Shown: piece after piece, positions 24,548-31,276 of the stretch
Numbering within the stretch: the first letter of the stretch is position 1
Layout of the letters: each line of letters begins with the position of its first letter
Source of the DNA: CAYFUR01 sp964346275
GTDB taxonomy: Bacteria > Sumerlaeota > Sumerlaeia > SLMS01
Direction of reading: 5' to 3'
DNA length: 34,882 nt
Assembly (NCBI GenBank): GCA_964346275.1
Contig: CAYFUR010000034.1
Coordinates: 1 to 34,882, forward strand
Notes under the pieces: generated by a model
The model's input: only the letters and a program-made list of their open reading frames with translations
Databases searched by the model: none
What the model was told of the DNA's origin: nothing
Program-made: the position numbers and the translations under genes

Positions 24548-25201
24548 TCAGTGATCGACCGCTTCGACCCGGAAGAAGAGGTATTGCTGGATCGTTTCCC
24601 CCTCCGGGTCCAGAATTTCGATGGGCTGGGAGAGGCGATAGATTCCCGGGCCGAGATTCACGGCGAGTTCCTGTTCAGTCGTTTGCTGGTTTAGCTGATT
24701 GGTGAAGCGGATGGTGGAGACGACCGGCGTGCCATCTTCCGTGAGGCTGGTTTCAAAGTCCGTCTTTCTGACCCAGGTGAAGACCGCCTCGGTCATGTCC
24801 TCGTTCATCACTTTCTTTTGCATCTCGATGGTGGCTTCTTGCCCGGCAAGGGTCGTGACGTTGGGGGACATGGTGACCTTGAGCATCCCGGCGCGCATGT
24901 ATTCCTCCACCACGCGGTCGTCTGATGGGACCATGGGGATGATGTCGATCTTCTTCGAGCCGCGTTTGCGCAGGCCCGGGAGTTCCTCAGCCCCGGCGGC
25001 GGGTTCGAGAAAGATGAGCTTCAGCATAAAGGCTTCCTGGGCGCCGGAGGCGAATTCCGTGTTGACCGGATCGGCGGCGAAGCGATGCCAGCGCGCGAGG
25101 TCTTCCACGGGAGCGGCCGGATCGGTTTCCATCTTCTTGGTGGAACAACCGGCAAACAGGACAGTGCAAAGTACGCCGAGAGCCAGCAGTCTGAGAGACA
25201 T
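24548..25201 (-). CDS. Lipoprotein with secretin-like motif
   Basis: A 217-residue lipoprotein. Lipobox LFAGC gives acylated Cys19, followed by STKKMETD. The middle contains VTMSPNVTTLAGQEATIEMQ (about residues 108-127). This closely resembles the conserved 'SxPxVTTLxxQEAxI' strand pair of secretins, although no other secretin part is present. The remainder is predicted mostly beta (VFTWVRKTDFETSLTEDGTPVV; LGPGIYRLSQPIEI). The function is unknown; it could be a periplasmic subunit that mimics a secretin strand. The ATG follows AAGGA (nine bases) and the gene has its own terminator. Confidence 0.83.
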   Translation of the reverse strand: MSLRLLALGVLCTVLFAGCSTKKMETDPAAPVEDLARWHRFAADPVNTEFASGAQEAFMLKLIFLEPAAGAEELPGLRKRGSKKIDIIPMVPSDDRVVEEYMRAGMLKVTMSPNVTTLAGQEATIEMQKKVMNEDMTEAVFTWVRKTDFETSLTEDGTPVVSTIRFTNQLNQQTTEQELAVNLGPGIYRLSQPIEILDPEGETIQQYLFFRVEAVDH

Positions 25202-25240
25202 GGCGGAGTCCTTCGTTAAGCTTTGGGGGGCGAGACAGTG

Positions 25241-25271
25241 AGAAAATGACCGGCCACGGAATGGCCGGTCA
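25241..25271 (-). terminator. Rho-independent terminator
   Basis: A perfect 10-bp stem TGACCGGCCA/TGGCCGGTCA (25247-25256 with 25262-25271) with a 5-base loop is followed on the minus strand by TTTTCT. It ends the transcript of the 247-residue unknown gene. Confidence 0.88.
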
Positions 25272-25299
25272 AGAAGGATTCAGCAGAGAGCCGGGAGCG

Positions 25300-26043
25300 T
25301 CAGGCGACGTGGCTGCTGGCGCCGGTTTCGTGGAGAACCCGGGGCTCGATATCGCGGAAAAGGTCAGGCAGTTCGCGCTCGAGGGCCTGGCCAAAGTAAT
25401 CGGGCGAGGCGCCGGGGCGGCTGGTTTCCATGCTGTGGATTCTGGAAACGGCGCGGCGGCCACGGGGCGTGAGGAGCCGGGCGGCGAGGGCGACCTCGGC
25501 CATCCAGGCGCGCCAGGGCTTTTGCAGCCATCCTCCGCGCCAGGCGCGGTGGAGATCGGCGTAGAGGGAAAGGGTGCGAAGCAGTTCGGCCCCGCCCTCG
25601 GGAAGGGCGAGGAGAGAATTCTCATCCACCGCGCGTCCTGCAATGGCGAGGAAACGGGTCACCTCATGAGAGGTTTCGGGAAGGATGGTTGCGAAATGAT
25701 AGGCATGCCAGGCCGCGAGATAGCGCTGGCGCAGGATGATTTCCTCGGTTTCGACGAAGGCCGGGACCGGGCGGGATTCCGCCAGGAAGAGACGACGATA
25801 GGCCGGATCGGGGCGGGATTCCATGCCGGCGATATCGGCTTGGTAGGCCATGCCGGGGCCCAGGAGCAAATAGCAGGACACGCCGGTTTCATCAGTGTGT
25901 TCCGAAGCGTATTCAAAGTATTTCTGGCGGGGCCAGAGAGCCGGAAGCAGGCGGATTTCCGCGCTGCCTCCGGGGAGGGGCTTCAGCATGTAGGGAAAGC
26001 CGTCGAATCCACAGAAGGGGGGATTGAGCGTTTCCGTCGTCAT
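25300..26043 (-). CDS. Protein of unknown function behind a candidate riboswitch
   Basis: A 247-residue protein I do not recognise. It has no signal peptide, membrane segment or obvious catalytic motif. The sequence is mostly helical, rich in Arg, Glu and aromatic residues (RQRYLAAWHAYHFATILPETSHEVTR; LYADLHRAWRGGWLQKPWRAW). The N-terminal part may be beta (SAEIRLLPALWP, GVSCYLLLGPGMAY). The ATG at 26043 follows GGAGG at a distance of ten bases. The gene is alone between two terminators. Its leader holds a structured RNA and an attenuator-like terminator, so expression is probably set by premature termination. If the RNA senses S-adenosylmethionine or a relative, a role in methionine, SAM or sulfur metabolism would be the first guess; nothing in the protein itself supports or denies this. 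Confidence 0.78.
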   Translation of the reverse strand: MTTETLNPPFCGFDGFPYMLKPLPGGSAEIRLLPALWPRQKYFEYASEHTDETGVSCYLLLGPGMAYQADIAGMESRPDPAYRRLFLAESRPVPAFVETEEIILRQRYLAAWHAYHFATILPETSHEVTRFLAIAGRAVDENSLLALPEGGAELLRTLSLYADLHRAWRGGWLQKPWRAWMAEVALAARLLTPRGRRAVSRIHSMETSRPGASPDYFGQALERELPDLFRDIEPRVLHETGASSHVA

Positions 26044-26088
26044 CGTCAGTCAGCCTCCGCGGATGAGTCCTCACCGGGGCGACTGGAC

Positions 26089-26129
26089 AATAAAAGAGCC
26101 GCCCTGCGATTCGAGCGCATCAGGGCGGC
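26089..26129 (-). terminator. Leader (attenuator) terminator
   Basis: On the minus strand a perfect 9-bp stem (GCCGCCCTG/CAGGGCGGC, 26121-26129 with 26098-26106) with a 14-base loop is followed by TCTTTTATT. It lies 45 bases before the start codon of the 247-residue gene and about 60 bases after the aptamer-like RNA. No gene ends upstream of it, so it fits a regulatory terminator. Its 5' stem and loop contain CCTGATGC, complementary to the 5' end of the aptamer. Confidence 0.8.
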
Positions 26130-26186
26130 GGATGATTCCGAATGCCATTATTGAGGCGAATTCGGGAAGCCTTTTGGGCTTTCCGC

Positions 26187-26278
26187 GCATCGAGCGGTTT
26201 TGCGTCCGCTCAGGGCACCGTGCCGTCTCACCCGGTTGCCGGGCTCTCTAATTTTCAGGCGAGAGCCACTCCTGATGC
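26187..26278 (-). promoter_or_regulatory. Candidate SAM-clan riboswitch aptamer
   Basis: Four helices can be drawn on the minus strand. P1: GCATC (26274-26278) with GATGC (26187-26191). P2: a perfect 7-bp hairpin GGCTCTC/GAGAGCC (26261-26267 with 26242-26248). P3: GGCAACCG with CGGTGCC (about 26233-26240 and 26214-26220), leaving one unpaired A. P4: GAGCGG/CCGCTC (26206-26211 with 26192-26197). The order P1[P2][P3][P4], the CGGCAACC...GGTGCC core and the GAGTG before P2 match the SAM-I/SAM-IV clan as I know it. The P2 hairpin has no kink-turn, so it would be nearer SAM-IV or SAM-I/IV variants. A terminator follows and can be disrupted by the P1 5' strand. The ligand is inferred from the core only. 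Confidence 0.6.
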
Positions 26279-26285
26279 TAATTTG

Positions 26286-26314
26286 AATGAGCCAGCAGGA
26301 AGTCTGCCAGTCAA
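26286..26314 (-). promoter_or_regulatory. Possible promoter of the riboswitch leader
   Basis: On the minus strand TTGACT (26309-26314) is a near-perfect -35. The -10 region 16-17 bases further (GCTCATT) is poor. The position is right for transcription to start just before the aptamer. Confidence 0.3.
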
Positions 26315-26487
26315 GAGAAAGAAGATGGTTGGACGCGGAGCGGGAAGGCTTTGCAAGGGGCGCGGGGCAGCGGGAGATCAGCGAAAACCTCTTCGTCATT
26401 GCCTCGCCGCGATCAGTGTCTTGTCGGCAAACAGCGCTCGCGTTACGCTTCCACTTGTGGTTTCCATATTTCGGGCCATCCGCGCAG

Positions 26488-26516
26488 TTGACAGTTTTTT
26501 GTGACACTCCCAGTAA
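26488..26516 (+). promoter_or_regulatory. Possible promoter of the AAA ATPase gene
   Basis: A perfect -35 hexamer TTGACA (26488-26493) lies 60 bases before the start codon of the ATPase gene. The -10 candidate AGTAAC, 18 bases on, is weak, so the call rests on the -35. Confidence 0.3.
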
Positions 26517-26552
26517 CGACGCCATTCCCTCCCTGGAGGCCTGTTGATCCCC

Positions 26553-28151
26553 ATGTCCGAATCCCAGCAGCCGCCCGAAAACTCGATTCACTCCACCCCG
26601 GTTTCCGCCGACGAGCTGCCCCTTTCTTCCGCCGCGTCGGAAATCGAACTGCTCATCCGCGCCCGCTATCCCATTCTGGCGGTGCTGTCCTGGGAAGAGG
26701 AGCGCGTTCTGACTAACCTGTCCGCCGTGGCCCACCGGCTCGAGAAGACGCTCTATGTCTGGTCCATCACCCAGGGCCTGCTGCGCTATCGCGCTTCCAC
26801 GTCTCCCCAGACCGAAGGAAAACGGGGCACCAAGGATCCCGTCGTTGCGCTGCGCGAAGTCCTGAATATCAGCGAGCCCGCCATCATCGTCCTCAAGGAT
26901 TACCATAACTTCTTTAAGGAGTCGGCCGTCAAACGGGGGCTCCGCGACCTGGCCATCGCCCTGCGATTCACCTATCTTTCCGTGATCCTCCTCTCGCCCC
27001 CCTTTTCCCTCCCCCAGGAACTGGAGAAAGACCTCACGCTTCTCGATTTTCCCCTGCCCTCGGCGGAGGAATTGGAAAACCTCCTGAGCCGTATCGAAGC
27101 GGAAGTGGCCGATTCGGAAGATTTCGAAATCTCCCGCGAGCCGGAAGAACGCCAGCGCATGATCGAAGCGGCCCTCGGCCTCACGCTCAGCGAAGCGGAG
27201 AACGTCTTCGCCAAGGCCCTGGTGCATTCCGGGCGGCTCAGTGCCGCCGAGATTCCGTATATCTTCTCGGAAAAGCGCCAGATTGTTCGCAAGAGCGGCC
27301 TGCTGGAATATGTGGACGTGCGCGAGCGCCTCGAAGACGTCGGCGGCATGGACAATCTGAAAGAGTGGCTGAAAAAACGCCGGGTGGCTTTTACGGAACG
27401 CGCGCGCGAGTTCGGCCTCCCCTCGCCCAAGGGCGTCATGCTCATGGGTGTCCAGGGCTGCGGCAAATCGCTGAGCGCGAAAGCCGTCGCCCAGCTCTAT
27501 CAACTGCCCCTCCTGCGGCTCGACATGGGCGCGATTTTTGGCAGCTACGTCGGCGAATCGGAATCCCGCATCCGCCAGGCACTGATGCTGGCGCAAAGCG
27601 TTTCTCCCTGCGTCCTCTGGATCGACGAAATCGACAAAGGCCTCAGCGGACTCAAGGGCGCCGGGTCCGGCGATTCGGGCACTACCCAGCGCGTCTTCGG
27701 AACGCTGGTCACCTGGATGCAGGAAAACCCCAAGCCCGTCTTTGTTGTCGCCACGGCGAACAATATCCACATCCTTCCGCCGGAAATCCTGCGCAAGGGA
27801 CGCTTCGACGAAATCTTCTTCGTCGACCTGCCCGACGCCGTGTCCCGCGCGAAAATCTTCGCCATCCATCTCGGTCGCCATGGCCGTGATCCTGGCCAGT
27901 TCGACTGCGAGGCGCTCGCTCAAATGACCGAAGGATTCTCCGGCGCCGAGATCGAGGCCGCCGTGGTGGACGGCCTTTTCCGGGCCCTCTACGAAAACCG
28001 CGAGTTGGAAACGGGCGATGTGGCCGGCGCCATCCAGCACACCGTGCCGCTCAGCTTTACCATGCGCGAAGAGATTACCCACATCCGCGAGTGGGCCAAG
28101 GGACGGGCCCGCCCCGCCGCCTCGTCGACAAGCGAGCCAGGGCCCGGGTAA
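26553..28151 (+). CDS. AAA+ ATPase, Ycf46-like
   Basis: A 532-residue cytoplasmic AAA+ ATPase. The N-terminal part (about 25-150) is the divergent domain of the Ycf46-like family (LLIRARYPILAVLSWEEERV, then IIVLKDYHNFF). The ATPase core has Walker A GVQGCGKS (299-306, Lys305), the pore-loop region GSYVGESESRIRQAL, Walker B CVLWIDEIDK (353-362), sensor-1 VVATANN and the arginine-finger region EILRKGRFDEIFFVDLP. The family resembles the FtsH/proteasomal ATPase group but has no protease part; its role is unclear, with links to stress and CO2/photosynthesis in cyanobacteria. GGAGG at 26535-26539 is close to an in-frame TTG (26544) and far from the ATG (26553), so the start is uncertain by three codons. 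Confidence 0.9.
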   Translation: MSESQQPPENSIHSTPVSADELPLSSAASEIELLIRARYPILAVLSWEEERVLTNLSAVAHRLEKTLYVWSITQGLLRYRASTSPQTEGKRGTKDPVVALREVLNISEPAIIVLKDYHNFFKESAVKRGLRDLAIALRFTYLSVILLSPPFSLPQELEKDLTLLDFPLPSAEELENLLSRIEAEVADSEDFEISREPEERQRMIEAALGLTLSEAENVFAKALVHSGRLSAAEIPYIFSEKRQIVRKSGLLEYVDVRERLEDVGGMDNLKEWLKKRRVAFTERAREFGLPSPKGVMLMGVQGCGKSLSAKAVAQLYQLPLLRLDMGAIFGSYVGESESRIRQALMLAQSVSPCVLWIDEIDKGLSGLKGAGSGDSGTTQRVFGTLVTWMQENPKPVFVVATANNIHILPPEILRKGRFDEIFFVDLPDAVSRAKIFAIHLGRHGRDPGQFDCEALAQMTEGFSGAEIEAAVVDGLFRALYENRELETGDVAGAIQHTVPLSFTMREEITHIREWAKGRARPAASSTSEPGPG

Positions 28152-28238
28152 CCCGCGCCGCCCCCACTCTTCCCTTGAGTTTTGCCGCCCCCTCCCCCAC
28201 TTCCTCACGCCAGGAATGATCAGGAAGGAGCCTTCGCC

Positions 28239-29072
28239 TTGGAAAACACCGACCCCATCCGCCTGGGTTTTATCGGCGGCGGCACCATGGCCGAAGCCAT
28301 CATGGGCGGCGTCATCGACAAGCAGTTGCTTTCGCCAGATGCCGTCTTCGTCACCGACATCCGCGAGGAACGGCGCCAATACCTTTCCGAAAACACCCGG
28401 GCCAACGTCGCCGCCGATAACGCAACGGTCATGGAAAAGGCCAACGTCATCCTGTTCGCCACGAAGCCCCAGGACCTGGAGACCGTGCTCGGCGAAATCG
28501 CCTCCCGCGCACGCCCCGATCAGGTTTTTCTTTCCATCTGCGCCGGAAAACGCACCGCGACCATCGAGGAAGGCCTGGAAACGGAAAAGAATCCCCGCCC
28601 GCGCGTGATTCGCATCATGCCCAACACCCCGGCACGGATCAGCATGGGCATGGCCGGCATCTGCAAGGGCGCCCACGCCGAAGAAGAGGACGTGGCCACG
28701 GCGCGAAAGATTTTCCAGGCCGTGGGCGAGGCCGAAATCGTCGCGGAATCCCTTATGGACGGCGTCACGGCCATCGCCGGAAGCGGCCCCGCATACGCTT
28801 TCTTCCTCATGGAATGCATGGTCGAGGCGGGTGTGAAAGCCGGTTTCGACCGCGAGCAGGCCGCGCGCATGGTGCGGCAAACCTTCCTCGGCGCCGCGAA
28901 CCTGGCCGCGCAATCCGGCAAAACGCCGGAACAGCTTCGCCGCGACGTCACCTCCCCCGGCGGAACCACCGCCGCCGCCTTCGACGTCCTCGAGGAGCGC
29001 CGCGTTCGCGAAGCCATCGTGGAATGTGTGGGCGCCGCCGAGCAGCGCGCCAAGGAACTTTCCGGACCCTGA
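28239..29072 (+). CDS. proC: Pyrroline-5-carboxylate reductase
   Basis: A 277-residue enzyme for the last step of proline synthesis, the NAD(P)H-dependent reduction of pyrroline-5-carboxylate. The Rossmann motif GFIGGGTMAEAI (10-21) binds the nucleotide. VILFATKPQDLETVL, RIMPNTPA, AIAGSGPAYAFFLMECM and the signature TSPGGTTAAAFDVLEE follow in the normal order. The length is normal. The start is a TTG at 28239, with AAGGAG eight bases upstream; the frame runs further up, but the added residues are a Pro-rich run without a ribosome site. The TPR-like gene follows 24 bases later, probably on the same transcript. Confidence 0.96.
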   Translation: MENTDPIRLGFIGGGTMAEAIMGGVIDKQLLSPDAVFVTDIREERRQYLSENTRANVAADNATVMEKANVILFATKPQDLETVLGEIASRARPDQVFLSICAGKRTATIEEGLETEKNPRPRVIRIMPNTPARISMGMAGICKGAHAEEEDVATARKIFQAVGEAEIVAESLMDGVTAIAGSGPAYAFFLMECMVEAGVKAGFDREQAARMVRQTFLGAANLAAQSGKTPEQLRRDVTSPGGTTAAAFDVLEERRVREAIVECVGAAEQRAKELSGP

Positions 29073-29096
29073 CCAGCAAATCAAGAAAGGCCCGCT

Positions 29097-29768
29097 TTGT
29101 CCAAATCGTTCGACGAATTCTTTGAAAAAGAACTCACGCCTGCCCTCAGCGATCCCGACCGCTTCGAGGAAGCCGTGGAAGTGCTCCAGAACAACATGCC
29201 GGAGATGGAGACCTCCACGGATCGTTCAAAGGTCTACCAGTGGCTGGGCACGGTTCATCTCTCCCTCGCCTCCCAGGCCCTGGCGGTCAACCTGGCCCAC
29301 GAGGCCCACGAACAATTCGCCCTGGTGGAGGAATACCAGGGGAAAGCGATCGAGGAAGACCCGGCGCGCATCGAACCCCGTCTCAACCTGGCGCGCTATT
29401 ACCTCACCTTTGGCGGAACCCCCCAGAATGCCCTGGACGTTCTCGATGTGGAAGACGTCGCCGCCGGGGAAGATCCGTCCACCCTGGAGATGACCTTTGA
29501 ACACCAGCGGCGCGCCCTGCGCGGAGTCGCGTTCACCATGCTCGGCCAGGAGGGGGAAGCCGCCCGGGCCCTCGACGGCGCCTACTCCGACCGCTTTGCC
29601 GGAAAGATCCCGCCCCGCGCCGTCGATGTGCCGTCGCTGCTTTACCTCGCGTCGCGGGGAATCAAGTTCACGCGCCAAAGCGCCGAGGCCATCGTCGCCC
29701 AGATTCGCAAAATGGGCGTGCCGGAGGAAGAGCTTCCGGGAAACCTGGTCGATCAGCTTTCCCGGTAA
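29097..29768 (+). CDS. TPR-like helical protein
   Basis: A 223-residue protein made of helical repeats with TPR-like spacing (SKVYQWLGTVHLSLASQALAVNLAHEAHEQF; IEPRLNLARYYLTFGGTPQNALDVL; RRALRGVAFTMLGQEGEAARAL). It has no signal peptide, so it is cytoplasmic and probably a protein-binding adaptor. The start is a TTG at 29097 with AGAAAGG six bases upstream. It lies 24 bases after proC, suggesting co-transcription. No specific partner can be named. Confidence 0.82.
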   Translation: MSKSFDEFFEKELTPALSDPDRFEEAVEVLQNNMPEMETSTDRSKVYQWLGTVHLSLASQALAVNLAHEAHEQFALVEEYQGKAIEEDPARIEPRLNLARYYLTFGGTPQNALDVLDVEDVAAGEDPSTLEMTFEHQRRALRGVAFTMLGQEGEAARALDGAYSDRFAGKIPPRAVDVPSLLYLASRGIKFTRQSAEAIVAQIRKMGVPEEELPGNLVDQLSR

Positions 29769-29850
29769 GCAGAAAAGGCTTTTCCCGCCCCGCCGGAAAA
29801 AGAAATCCTTCCGGGCGTTGTCTTGCAATTCCTCGCCCCGGACCCGGCCC

Positions 29851-30609
29851 ATGAAGACCCAGGATCTCAAGAAACTGACGCGCTATACAAAAGAAGTGTC
29901 CCAGCCAAAGCTGTTTGTCACTCTCTCCGGAGCCCATCTCTACGGCTACGCGGCCAAGAACTCCCCCGTCCAGATGCGCGGTGTTTTCCTCCAGCCCGTG
30001 CGCCATGTCCTCGGCCTGTTTCCCAGCGACGTGATCCAGGAAAAAAGTTGGGAGAAAAAGGACGCTCCCGTTCTCCTGACCTGCCGGGAATTGCGCCTCA
30101 TGTGCGAGGCGATCCTCCGCCATGAGGGCACCATCCTGGAGCAGATCTACTCGCCCCACGTCGTCGAAGCGATGCCGGCCCACGAGGAACTGAAAGACAT
30201 CGCGGCCAGGTGCCTCACCCGCCACCACCACTCTCACTACATCACGGCATTCCGGGCCGAATGGAATAAATTCCTCATGCAGGACCCCGCCTGCCTGCCG
30301 ACGCTGCTCAACGTCTATCGCGTCCTCATGACGGGAATCCACTTGATGCAGTCGGGGCACATCGAATGCCACCTGCCGACGCTGAACGAGGAATTCCAGC
30401 TCCCCCTGGTGGACGACCTGATCAATCGCCGCCTCGCCGGCGAGTTCTACGACACCGCCGACAAGATCGACGTCCCCCGCCACGAATTCGAAGTGCAGCG
30501 CCTCGTCGAGCGCCTCATCGAAGAAGCCGGCCGCTCCGGCCTCCCCGACCACGCCGAATGCAAAGACCCGTTGAACGACTTCCTCGTGCGCCTCAGACTC
30601 AACGAGTGA
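29851..30609 (+). CDS. Nucleotidyltransferase-like protein with lost catalytic residues
   Basis: A 252-residue protein resembling the predicted nucleotidyltransferases of the RlaP/COG3541 type. The N-terminal block SGAHLYGYAAKNSPVQMRGVF (26-46) lines up with the family's GSRAYG...SDxDxRGV motif. However, the two metal-binding aspartates are Pro39 and Gln41, and the second residue of the GS pair is Ala28. The helical remainder follows the family (SWEKKDAPVLLTCRELRLMCEAIL, then ILEQIYSPHVV, and a His-rich RHHHSHY). Catalysis is therefore doubtful; it may bind nucleotide or RNA only. The ATG at 29851 has no clear ribosome site, and the frame is open upstream across the TPR-like gene. Confidence 0.72.
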   Translation: MKTQDLKKLTRYTKEVSQPKLFVTLSGAHLYGYAAKNSPVQMRGVFLQPVRHVLGLFPSDVIQEKSWEKKDAPVLLTCRELRLMCEAILRHEGTILEQIYSPHVVEAMPAHEELKDIAARCLTRHHHSHYITAFRAEWNKFLMQDPACLPTLLNVYRVLMTGIHLMQSGHIECHLPTLNEEFQLPLVDDLINRRLAGEFYDTADKIDVPRHEFEVQRLVERLIEEAGRSGLPDHAECKDPLNDFLVRLRLNE

Positions 30610-30648
30610 GGAAACACCGATGAAGCCGCCGAGCGTCCTTGCACGCTC

Positions 30649-31245
30649 TCAGTGTAGCGTCCATCCAGCCTGAGAAGCAGGAGCCCGGAGAAACGGCGGA
30701 TCGGGCGCCGGGTCGGGCAGCTTCTGGCCCGGTGGGATGTCCGATGGCGTTTCCACAAATTGATAAAAACCTTCTTGAATCACGTGAATTGGCCTGGATG
30801 GACTATCCGTAACGATAACAAGCGATGTCGAGATCACCGGATTTGCTAGAAGCTTTTCCCGGCTCTTAACCTGTCCTTCCACCTGAAGAAAGAATTGATC
30901 TCCGGGGTGCAAAGTAAACTCGCCCGGGAAATTGGCTGGATAGATATTCACGCGGTCACAGTGGAACGCGGGAAAAATATTATGGATTTTCATGTCGTAG
31001 TTACTGCGATTTTCCAGGACGTAGACTCCGAGGATGAATGGTGTCCCATCGTAAAGGCCCACCGCTCCTCCCGTGTTTTCTCGTTCGATATCGAACCTGT
31101 AGTAAGGCCCCCGAGGGATTGGGGCAGGGTCGGGATAAGGCCATCCTCCGGGAGAGACGATTTCAAAATGGGGTTCCATTCCAATATCCGCGCAATCCCT
31201 CGAAGTGAACCCAGCCTGATAGCGCCCCCGAACAAGGTTGCCCAT
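30649..31245 (-). CDS. Protein of unknown function downstream of dnaE
   Basis: A 198-residue protein without a known family. It has no signal peptide or membrane segment. It is rich in Pro, Gly and aromatic residues and looks mostly beta (GGAVGLYDGTPFILGVYVLENRSNYDMKI; FTLHPGDQFFLQVEGQVKSREKLL), perhaps an immunoglobulin-like or jelly-roll fold. GGAG lies about 13 bases before the ATG at 31245, which is far. The gene follows dnaE on the same strand with 31 bases between them, so it may be co-transcribed. Its composition is less GC-biased than its neighbours, which could mean recent arrival. Confidence 0.7.
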   Translation of the reverse strand: MGNLVRGRYQAGFTSRDCADIGMEPHFEIVSPGGWPYPDPAPIPRGPYYRFDIERENTGGAVGLYDGTPFILGVYVLENRSNYDMKIHNIFPAFHCDRVNIYPANFPGEFTLHPGDQFFLQVEGQVKSREKLLANPVISTSLVIVTDSPSRPIHVIQEGFYQFVETPSDIPPGQKLPDPAPDPPFLRAPASQAGWTLH

Positions 31246-31276
31246 GAAAATTCAATCTCCGCCACTCTTTCGATCA

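Noticed and set aside
26192..26211. Cyclic di-GMP (GEMM) riboswitch, suggested by GGACGCAAAACC
   Set aside because: The string resembles the GEMM consensus GGACGCAAAGCC, but the partner GGCAAACC/GAAA tetraloop and the second helix with receptor are missing, and the bases are fully explained by the P4 hairpin.
26142..26504. 120-codon plus-strand frame in the riboswitch region
   Set aside because: No ribosome site, no family, and it crosses the terminator-flanking and aptamer sequences, which are structured on the other strand.
26148..29084. 978-codon open frame on the minus strand
   Set aside because: Antisense to the AAA ATPase and proC genes, with no domain and no ribosome site. The part at 26187-26278 is better explained as structured RNA.
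30631..30648. Hairpin GAGCGT/ACGCTC after the nucleotidyltransferase-like gene
   Set aside because: Short stem and no following T run; left uncalled as a terminator.
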